This document shows positions 1 to 5,595 of a DNA stretch of 8,028 nt, in pieces. The stretch is from Muribaculaceae bacterium (GTDB lineage: Bacteria > Bacteroidota > Bacteroidia > Bacteroidales > Muribaculaceae). A program made the translations under genes and the position numbers. The stretch spans positions 1 through 8,028 of the forward strand of contig JAKSMA010000108.1 in assembly GCA_024400895.1 (NCBI GenBank), given 5' to 3'. How positions within the stretch are numbered: the first letter of the stretch is position 1; each line of letters starts with the position of its first letter. The notes beneath the pieces are model-generated. The model saw only the letters and a program-made list of their open reading frames with translations, had not been told where the DNA came from and made no database searches.

Positions 1-498
1 GTACACGTCGAAGAGGTACGACGCCGCCATAAGGGTGTAGAACGAGATGCCTATAGGAGCAATGATGGATAGCGGTTGGAAGTTACCGCCAAGCATTTCA
101 TGCCACGACTGAAGGAAAAAGTTGGTGTACTTAAATGCCACCAGAATGCCCACCGAGCAAAGGAGCGATACGACAAGCATCCACTTTCGTGCCGACTTCC
201 CCTCCAATTTGGAGATACGGAGCGCCAATTGCCAGTCGATAATCGATGTGGCTACCATCAGCAAGAAAATCCAGCCACACGACTTGAAAGCGAAAAACAA
301 ACTGAAAGCCACCACAAAGAGCATCATCTGCATCTTGCGATGACGAATGCAGGCAAAAATGGGCAAAAACACCAAAAACATCATCCAGAATGTGCCGCTG
401 GAGAACACCAATGGCACCGATGGATTGGGCATAAAGAATGATGCAATATTATGAATTGCAAATGATAAGTTGTCGGTCAATAGCATCTGTTCCATCAT
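1..498 (-). CDS. MBOAT-family membrane-bound O-acyltransferase, N-terminal 166 residues (runs off the window)
   Basis: I translated this stretch directly; it is open from ATG at 498 to the window edge. The protein is very hydrophobic, with membrane segments at about residues 28-48, 57-74, 76-93 and 106-128. The end reads PIGISFYTL (148-156) then SYLFDVY (160-166), and FKYTNFF lies at 122-128; these match the hallmark PIGISF-x-TF-x-x-xSYxxDVY region of AlgI/DltB/PatA-type MBOAT proteins. The family moves acyl, usually acetyl, groups across the inner membrane for transfer to an envelope polymer. The catalytic His should lie further downstream, outside the window. The start ATG (498-496) overlaps the TAA stop (500-498) of the SGNH gene by one base, so the two are probably translationally coupled; a second ATG follows immediately at 495. 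The substrate (peptidoglycan, exopolysaccharide, lipopolysaccharide) cannot be told from this part. Confidence 0.9.
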   Translation of the reverse strand, partial: MMEQMLLTDNLSFAIHNIASFFMPNPSVPLVFSSGTFWMMFLVFLPIFACIRHRKMQMMLFVVAFSLFFAFKSCGWIFLLMVATSIIDWQLALRISKLEGKSARKWMLVVSLLCSVGILVAFKYTNFFLQSWHEMLGGNFQPLSIIAPIGISFYTLMAASYLFDVY

Positions 499-1433
499 TA
501 GTTTTCAGTGTTTGTGGGTGCTACTTCGGGTTGGGCTGCTGGAGCTGCTGGTTGAGGCGCTGCAGCAGGTGCTGCCGCTTTCTTTTGTGCGGGAGCCGCA
601 GGGGCTTTGGCTGCTTTTGGAGCTGGTTTGTCGCCATCATCCGACATGCCGAAACACTCTGTGTGGCAACGCGACTTTTCCTTATTAGGCACATTGAGCA
701 CGATGGGATGATTGCTCTGATTCATAATCCAGCGGCAGATGCGGTCGGCCCATTTTGCCGCCGAAGCAGCAGTAGGGTGTGCGCCATCGCTTGCACGATC
801 GTAGTGCTGGTCGGGGGTGTAACTCAAATAGAAATTACCCTCTGGAATGATGCTCTGAAGCATCTTGTTGATACCCGTGTCTTCCTTCCAGTTAGGCGGT
901 CCAATCCACACATAAGGTATTTTGCCAAATTCGGAAAGAATTTCTTTCACAAATTTTGAGCGACGGGTTATAATATCTTTGATAAAGAGTTCGTTACCAC
1001 CCAAGCTGATAATGATAAAGTCGGGATGATAAGTCTTGATTTTTTCGGCAGCGCGCTTACTGTTGGCCCACACTTCTGTGGTAGATCCATACCAAATCAC
1101 AGTGTTCATCTGGTGACCATTTTCCTCGGCATAAGCAGCAAAGCGCGGACTCAATCGCTCAAGCATTGAATCGCCAATGAAAAGGATGTTCTTTTTAGTG
1201 GTATCTAATGGTGCTGCCTCTGTCACACCCGATGTGCTTTTGCTTCTCAGCAAACCGGGAATAGTGTCGGATGAGGTCAAATCAGCGAACGAATGCGAGA
1301 ACAAATCGCTGGCAAAGCTGGAGGTTTTCAAGCCACACTCTTCTTCAAAATCCTCGCTGAAAAACGACATGCCAGCAAAAATTGAGAATGCCACCACAAG
1401 AAGTGCAAATAAACCGAAATATGTACGCCTCAT
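498..1433 (-). CDS. Membrane-anchored SGNH/GDSL hydrolase-like protein, partner of the MBOAT acyltransferase
   Basis: The product has 311 residues counted from ATG at 1433. A TTG one codon upstream (1436) is also open, but ATG fits better because the next residues (MRRTYFG) begin a typical signal anchor. Residues 7-25 form one hydrophobic helix, and a linker runs to about residue 80. The SGNH core follows: IGDSM (86-90, nucleophile Ser89), YGS (block II Gly116), GGNE (145-148, oxyanion Asn147) and DGAHP (216-220, Asp216/His219). All four blocks are present, so it is probably catalytically active. In known pairs (PatB with PatA, DltD with DltB, AlgJ/AlgX with AlgI) such a protein completes acyl transfer in the periplasm; that role here is inferred from the coupled MBOAT gene. 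Residues 268-311 are a low-complexity Ala/Pro/Lys tail, presumably disordered. It starts about 40 bases after the hairpin that ends the upstream operon. A simple esterase is the main alternative. Confidence 0.85.
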   Translation of the reverse strand: MRRTYFGLFALLVVAFSIFAGMSFFSEDFEEECGLKTSSFASDLFSHSFADLTSSDTIPGLLRSKSTSGVTEAAPLDTTKKNILFIGDSMLERLSPRFAAYAEENGHQMNTVIWYGSTTEVWANSKRAAEKIKTYHPDFIIISLGGNELFIKDIITRRSKFVKEILSEFGKIPYVWIGPPNWKEDTGINKMLQSIIPEGNFYLSYTPDQHYDRASDGAHPTAASAAKWADRICRWIMNQSNHPIVLNVPNKEKSRCHTECFGMSDDGDKPAPKAAKAPAAPAQKKAAAPAAAPQPAAPAAQPEVAPTNTEN

Positions 1434-1463
1434 CAATTAAAATTATATGAATAAAAAAGAATA

Positions 1464-1492
1464 AAAAGATAAGAAAGTGTGGTTTAGACAAT
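1464..1492 (-). promoter_or_regulatory. Weak candidate promoter for the SGNH-MBOAT pair, overlapping the upstream terminator
   Basis: Read on the minus strand, TATCTTTT (1471-1464) matches seven of eight positions of the Bacteroidetes -7 consensus TAnnTTTG. An ATTG (1492-1489) lies 17 bases upstream as a possible -33 element. Initiation about 7 bases beyond the -7 box would leave a leader of roughly 25 bases before ATG 1433. The region is T-rich because it is also the tail of the hairpin, so the match may be chance. The pair may instead be transcribed by read-through. Confidence 0.25.
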
Positions 1493-1514
1493 TAACATTG
1501 CTTAACCACACTTT
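1464..1514 (-). terminator. Long hairpin terminator after the dipeptide epimerase gene
   Basis: Bases 1474-1482 pair with 1506-1514 (AAAGTGTGG with CCACACTTT). The pairing continues inward through GTTTAG/CTTAAC with one mismatch, and CAAT (1489-1492) pairs with ATTG (1497-1500) around a TAAC loop. On the minus strand the stem is followed by a T-rich run (TTTCTTATCTTTTTATTC), as expected of an intrinsic terminator for the transcript ending at 1549. The stem is less GC-rich than the other two terminators here and the T-run is interrupted, so termination may be partial. A smaller 6-bp hairpin (1525-1541) lies between it and the epimerase stop codon. Confidence 0.7.
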
Positions 1515-1548
1515 TTATGACTATTTGAGGTTGTGCCTCAATTGTGAA

Positions 1549-2706
1549 TTACTTCAAAAGTTTCACACCAATACCTGGACGGTCGGCAGGAACGGTAACT
1601 TGACCGTTCACAATCTTGATACCATCGAAGCGGTCGTTGGCAATAAGCCAGTTACCGTCAAGGTCAGCCCAGTCGCAGAGTGGTGAAAGTTGAGCAGCAG
1701 CTGTAACAGCACAAGAAGTTTCGGTCATACAGCCCACCATGATCTTCATATCGAGGGCACGAGCCAAAGTTACCATCTTGTAAGCTTCGTTCAAACCAGT
1801 GCTCTTCATCAACTTGATGTTGATGCCAGAATAAACACCATGGAAGCGACGGATATCTGGGAGGCGTTGGAACGCTTCATCGGCCACGACAGGAAGTGGA
1901 GAGCGTGCGGTAAGCCATGCGGTGACGCCGAGAGGCATTCCCTTTTCAAGTGGTTGCTCCACGAACAAGCAGTTCTTATCGGCGAGCCATTCAGCCATTT
2001 CAAGTGCTTCTTCCTTAGTCTTCCAGCCTTGGTTTGCATCCACATAGAGTTTGATGTCGGGACGGATGCTGCGAACCAATTCGTAGAGGTGCTTATCGTT
2101 TTCAATGCCACCGAGACCCATCTTCACCTTGATGAGTTTGAAATCGTAGGTTTCTTTCATTTTTTCGCGCACCTTTTCGTCGGTATCGATACCGATGGTG
2201 CAAGTGGTGAGAGGAGCCTTTTCTGGATTCAAACCCCAAATCTTGTACCAAGGTTGGCCCATGAGTTTACCGAGAAGGTCGTGAAGAGCGATATCCACAC
2301 CAGCCTTAGCGGCACGGTTGTTTGGAGCCACGCTTTCCACATAAGCCAAGATGTCTTCCTTGCGGAAAGGGTCGGTGAATTGCTCAAGATTAAGGCTGCC
2401 GAGGAATTTGCAAACGCTTTCCACGCTTTCGCCAAGATATGGAGGCATAGAGCATTCGCCATAACCTACCACGCCGTCGTATTCAAGTTCCACCTGCACA
2501 TCAGGAGTGGTGGTACGGCTATATTTTGCCAAATTGAATGCGTGCTTCAACTTCAATTCATAAGGGAAGAATTTGAGCTTGAGGCGTCCGCTACGCTTCA
2601 CTGTAGCTGGAGCTTTTTTGCGAGCAGCAGAAAGGGAAATTGGAGATGCTGCAGCAGCAATACCAAGACCTGCGCCCAAAATGAATTTTCTACGGTCGAT
2701 TGACAT
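1549..2706 (-). CDS. Tat-exported dipeptide epimerase (enolase superfamily, L-Ala-D/L-Glu epimerase type)
   Basis: The product has 385 residues, ATG at 2706. The N-terminus has a twin-arginine signal: DRRKFIL (4-10), a hydrophobic stretch to about residue 22 and a likely cleavage site near residues 26-28. The mature part is an enolase-superfamily enzyme of the muconate-lactonizing subgroup. Visible active-site features are KVK (193-195, general acid/base), metal ligands Asp223 (DAN), Glu250 (VEQP) and Asp276 (ADEA), the second catalytic lysine in NIKLMK (Lys298) and the DLD motif (348-350) that in Ala-Glu epimerases binds the dipeptide ammonium. Spacings agree with Bacillus YkfB. The expected reaction is Mg-dependent interconversion of L-Ala-D-Glu and L-Ala-L-Glu, part of murein-peptide breakdown; related enzymes accept other dipeptides, so exact specificity is open. 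The gene follows the NlpC/P60 gene after a 42-base AT-rich gap. YkfB and E. coli YcjG are cytoplasmic, so export is notable. Confidence 0.9.
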   Translation of the reverse strand: MSIDRRKFILGAGLGIAAAASPISLSAARKKAPATVKRSGRLKLKFFPYELKLKHAFNLAKYSRTTTPDVQVELEYDGVVGYGECSMPPYLGESVESVCKFLGSLNLEQFTDPFRKEDILAYVESVAPNNRAAKAGVDIALHDLLGKLMGQPWYKIWGLNPEKAPLTTCTIGIDTDEKVREKMKETYDFKLIKVKMGLGGIENDKHLYELVRSIRPDIKLYVDANQGWKTKEEALEMAEWLADKNCLFVEQPLEKGMPLGVTAWLTARSPLPVVADEAFQRLPDIRRFHGVYSGINIKLMKSTGLNEAYKMVTLARALDMKIMVGCMTETSCAVTAAAQLSPLCDWADLDGNWLIANDRFDGIKIVNGQVTVPADRPGIGVKLLK

Positions 2707-2748
2707 ATCAAAAAATTTTTATCGATTTATGTTTCTGTTTGTTTTTGA

Positions 2749-3894
2749 TTAGAAGTACCAAGGGTGATTGCGCACATAGGTAATGTAAGGAGTGCCTTCC
2801 TGACCTGCAATGCGGCTTGCCGAAAGTGCAGAGTAGAGATAAGAGGGGTCCTTAGGATCGAGGCTGTTGATTTTCACCTGACCAGAGCAGTGGATAAATT
2901 TGCCGTCGCGCATATAGATGCCCACATGGGTCACACGACCCGACTTGGTACCAAAGAAAAGCAAGTCGCCAAATTGGCATTTCTGCCATTCATTACCTTT
3001 GATTTTGAGGCCATAGAGTGCTTGTTGAGAAGCATCACGAGCCAAAATCACACCGCTGCTGAAGTAGCTCACCTTCACGAGACCAGAGCAGTCGGTCACT
3101 TTAGTTGATGTTCCACCCCAAAGATAGCCTGACCCCATCATGCGATGTGCAGTTTTGAGCACGAGTTCGAGGTTGAGGTCTTGCTTAGCCCATTCCGAGA
3201 ATTCGGCAACTTCGCTCTTAGGCATCCATCCGAGGCGTCCGTCGGGAGTGGCAAGTTGAATCCATTCACCATTTTCAGCCTTATATTCAAGAATGTTACC
3301 CATCACGATGTCGGTCACAGTTTCATCACCTGCTGGCTCGGTCACCAAGCGAGAGCCGTATGTGGTAACGATATAGCGCTTTGCTGCACGCCAAGCCTTC
3401 ATTTGAGCCTCGGTCTTGCAGATGAGCGATGATGATGGCACGTATGAGATATAGTTGTCAGGAGTCTGCACGCGATACCAGTCGGAAGAGCATTCAATCA
3501 CTCTCACAGGCTGCCCCATGATGCCTTGAGTGGCCATTTCTCCGGCATGCTTGCCTTCACAACGCATACTTGCCACTGACAGTTTCACAAGCGCCCACTT
3601 TTTGTCGGCAGGCACAGCATTGTGAAGCACTGTCACTTTATTTGCGACATTGGAGAAGCCCTTGTCGGCCAACTCTTTGCTGATGGCATCCTTCTGTTCT
3701 TGCAACCCCACAGTACCGGTCACGGTCACTGCACTACCAGCAGTAGTGGCCTTCACGTCCCAAATAGCGGTGCGCTTATCGGGAGCAATACGACTTTTGA
3801 GATTGCTCAATACATCAGTAGCATTGGCCGCCACCATCGACACACTTGAGGCCGACAAAAGTGCAACCCACAATAACTTGAAAATCTTTTTCAT
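2749..3894 (-). CDS. Secreted NlpC/P60 endopeptidase with BON-like and SH3b domains (YkfC-like)
   Basis: The product has 381 residues, ATG at 3894. A Sec signal peptide (about 1-25, cleavage after ANA) is followed by a BON-like segment (about 27-92, with VTVTGTV at 56-62 and a conserved-looking NVANKVTVL end). Two SH3b-like domains follow (about 99-160, with WYRVQ and a YVP segment, and about 172-232). The C-terminal NlpC/P60 domain (about 240-381) has catalytic Cys269 (TDCSGL), His323 (THVGIY) and His335 (FIHCSG). The Cys-His-His spacing (54 and 12) is close to that of Bacillus YkfC, which cuts gamma-D-Glu-diamino acid bonds in stem peptides with a free N-terminal L-Ala. YLWGGT (257-262) is the usual sequence before the catalytic Cys. 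The product L-Ala-D-Glu would be the substrate of the epimerase encoded 42 bases downstream. It starts 50 bases after the transglutaminase-fold gene, and no terminator lies in either gap. The endopeptidase class is certain; exact substrate is inferred. Confidence 0.92.
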   Translation of the reverse strand: MKKIFKLLWVALLSASSVSMVAANATDVLSNLKSRIAPDKRTAIWDVKATTAGSAVTVTGTVGLQEQKDAISKELADKGFSNVANKVTVLHNAVPADKKWALVKLSVASMRCEGKHAGEMATQGIMGQPVRVIECSSDWYRVQTPDNYISYVPSSSLICKTEAQMKAWRAAKRYIVTTYGSRLVTEPAGDETVTDIVMGNILEYKAENGEWIQLATPDGRLGWMPKSEVAEFSEWAKQDLNLELVLKTAHRMMGSGYLWGGTSTKVTDCSGLVKVSYFSSGVILARDASQQALYGLKIKGNEWQKCQFGDLLFFGTKSGRVTHVGIYMRDGKFIHCSGQVKINSLDPKDPSYLYSALSASRIAGQEGTPYITYVRNHPWYF

Positions 3895-3944
3895 ATAATT
3901 GATTGTATATTTATTTTTTTATTGAGAAAACCAGTGCCTGTCGC

Positions 3945-5375
3945 TTATTTGACTGGCTCCATGCTGTTGAGTTTAAAATTAGAATTCCACTTGTCGTAGT
4001 AGAGGTTTCCGCCTTTCCATTCCACTTCACCCATTTGGAAGTCGACGGTTTCGCTGCGGATATACTTCTTTTCAGGACTCAACTTGTCGCCCACTGCTTC
4101 GTTTGAAGCCATACGGTAGACATCAATACCAGTGGTGTAGTAGTCACGCATTTGTTCGTTGTGCTCTGTTGAGCGACCGAAAGAGGCATCCACTGGCACC
4201 CATCCCACACCTTCGAAATAGGTTTCGCCCCAGTCATGGAAATTGATAGCGTCAGGATGAAGCATATAGCCACTTTCCCATCGAGCAGGGATGCCAACGG
4301 CGCGGCAAAGTGTGATATAGAGCAAGCCCACTTGTCCACAGTCGCCGTGCTTGTTTTCGAGTACATATTCAGGAATGTTCTTGATGGTGCTGTATTCACG
4401 AGCGCCAGCCCAAGGGAAGCGTGAAGTAATCCAGTGGTAGATGTGATTTGCGGCAATCACAGGATTCTGTTCCTGACCGCCAACGATGTATTCAGCCAAA
4501 TTGCGAATTGAATCGGTGATAACGATATGAGGATATTCATTGCTGGTATACTTTACGTATTCAGGAGTCATCTTGTAAGGCTCTACCATAGCCAGCAAAT
4601 CTTGTTGTGCAATATGGCGTTCGCCCACATCATAGCTGAAAGTGTACTCAAAGTGAGTTGGTTTGCCTTTTTCAGCCACCGCTTCCATATACACGGTGTG
4701 GTGCTTGCTGCCTTCGCTCATCACCACTGGGCGGTTGTGACTCTCGAGCTTGATATTCTTTTGGCGCAAATTTTCGTAAGGGATTGGCATCCACACGCGC
4801 AAAGTTTCGCCAGCGGGAATCACATCAGCATTCACATCGAGTGTGAACGTGGCATTCACGTGGTGCCAGTCGCGCACGCCATTGGCGTCGGGCACGGTGT
4901 TCATGGCACGCAGCACGTGCTTTCTTAAGTCTTCGCTTTCTTCTGCGTTATCGTTGTTGTTCTTCTCTGCGAATTCTTCGCCCAGGAGCCATAAGTTGCG
5001 CACTGCTTTGCGGAACCATACTTCTTTGCCATCAATGTTCATCACTTCAATAGCTTTCACCTTCTTCCAGTTTGCAATTTGCTCATCTGTAGCTTCAGGC
5101 ATTTTTTCACGAATCGCCTTCACACCATCTTCTGGAGACAGTGTAAAGTCCATACGAATGCGGTCCATAATCTGGTCCAGTGAATCAATGGTCACAGCAT
5201 TAGCCTTACGCACTTTGGAAGGCAATTGCTTCATCAATTTAGATGCTTGAGCAAATTCTCCAGCATCCATCAGTTGATCTACGTTAGCACGCCAATTAGC
5301 GACATCTGTTGCTGCTTGGGCTGTCATTGCCCCCATCATCAGAGCAGCGCCTAATAATAAGTATCTAAGATTCAT
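3945..5375 (-). CDS. Secreted transglutaminase-fold (cysteine peptidase-like) protein, first gene of the murein-peptide module
   Basis: I place the start at ATG 5375 (476 residues) because it begins a clean signal peptide (MNLRYLLLGAALMMGAMTAQA, cleavage about residue 21). A longer in-frame start at 5486 would add 37 charged residues and span the likely promoter. Residues 25-160 look helical; 170-250 look like a beta-rich domain (LRVWMPIP, 192-199). The transglutaminase core (about 285-400) has the triad Cys346 (HGDCGQ), His380 (FHDWGE) and Asp396 (PVDASF), all intact. Bacterial proteins of this fold are usually peptidases or amidases rather than protein cross-linkers. Sharing an operon with an NlpC/P60 endopeptidase and a dipeptide epimerase suggests peptidoglycan-peptide processing, but that is inference. 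Residues after about 410 (DYYTTGIDVYRM onward) match nothing I can name. Confidence 0.85.
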   Translation of the reverse strand: MNLRYLLLGAALMMGAMTAQAATDVANWRANVDQLMDAGEFAQASKLMKQLPSKVRKANAVTIDSLDQIMDRIRMDFTLSPEDGVKAIREKMPEATDEQIANWKKVKAIEVMNIDGKEVWFRKAVRNLWLLGEEFAEKNNNDNAEESEDLRKHVLRAMNTVPDANGVRDWHHVNATFTLDVNADVIPAGETLRVWMPIPYENLRQKNIKLESHNRPVVMSEGSKHHTVYMEAVAEKGKPTHFEYTFSYDVGERHIAQQDLLAMVEPYKMTPEYVKYTSNEYPHIVITDSIRNLAEYIVGGQEQNPVIAANHIYHWITSRFPWAGAREYSTIKNIPEYVLENKHGDCGQVGLLYITLCRAVGIPARWESGYMLHPDAINFHDWGETYFEGVGWVPVDASFGRSTEHNEQMRDYYTTGIDVYRMASNEAVGDKLSPEKKYIRSETVDFQMGEVEWKGGNLYYDKWNSNFKLNSMEPVK

Positions 5376-5396
5376 AAGCGGTATTTTTTCCAATAG

Positions 5397-5404
5397 CAAA
5401 TTTA
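5397..5404 (-). promoter_or_regulatory. Candidate -7 promoter box for the three-gene murein-peptide operon
   Basis: On the minus strand the sequence is TAAATTTG, an exact match to the Bacteroidetes -7 consensus TAnnTTTG. It lies 21 bases before ATG 5375, giving a leader of roughly 15 bases. No convincing TTTG -33 element lies 19-21 bases upstream; that stretch is a T-run followed by ACGAAAAAATCCC. Its position supports the 5375 start over the longer frame. Confidence 0.5.
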
Positions 5405-5436
5405 GGGATTTTTTCGTAAAAAAACCACTAATAAGC

Positions 5437-5498
5437 GCATTTTCTTTCCCCTGACGTCCATATTTTATGCATTTTCTTTCCTTCATCGTTCATATTCT
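5437..5498. repeat. Imperfect tandem duplication, two units with 32-base period
   Basis: GCATTTTCTTTCC occurs exactly at 5437-5449 and again at 5469-5481. The similarity continues after a five-base divergent patch (CGT then CATATT in both), giving about 22 matches over 30 bases. Start-to-start distance is 32 bases, near three helical turns. It lies between the purF terminator and the candidate -7 box, at a spacing suited to paired regulator binding upstream of the operon. No regulator can be named. Confidence 0.5.
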
Positions 5499-5534
5499 TC
5501 CACCGACTCAGTTTCCTTGCACTATTCACCACCA

Positions 5535-5569
5535 TAAAAAAGCAGGAACGCGAAAAAACGCGCCCCTGC
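5535..5569 (-). terminator. Strong intrinsic terminator of the purF-family gene
   Basis: On the minus strand an 11-pair stem forms between GCAGGGGCGCG (5569-5559) and CGCGTTCCTGC (5552-5542) around a TTTTTT loop, followed by TTTTTT (5541-5536). Two of the pairs are G-U wobbles that exist only in the minus-strand RNA; the plus-strand version has two A-C mismatches there. It lies 26 bases after the stop codon at 5596 and separates this gene from the murein-peptide operon. Confidence 0.88.
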
Positions 5570-5595
5570 ATAAGTCGTATTAAAATCTCAATTAT

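Noticed and set aside
76..441. Plus-strand open frame of 121 codons at the window start
   Set aside because: The opposite strand is fully open here and encodes an MBOAT protein with family motifs.
438..959. Plus-strand open frame rich in Cys, Arg and Leu
   Set aside because: It is antisense to the Ala/Pro-rich tail and SGNH core; the odd composition is the complement of GCN/CCN codons.
1434..1436. TTG start for the SGNH gene
   Set aside because: The ATG in the next codon is a better start and changes nothing in the protein but one residue.
1525..1541. Small TTGAGG/CCTCAA hairpin as a second terminator
   Set aside because: It has only six pairs and no T-run follows it on the minus strand.
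1690..2703. Plus-strand open frame of 337 codons opposite the epimerase gene
   Set aside because: It is the mirror of a gene with full catalytic motifs; its translation has no recognisable domain and its low-stop character comes from the codon use of the real gene.
5376..5486. Upstream in-frame ATG giving a 513-residue transglutaminase-fold protein
   Set aside because: The extra 37 residues are charged, would bury the signal peptide, and span the candidate promoter and part of the direct repeat.
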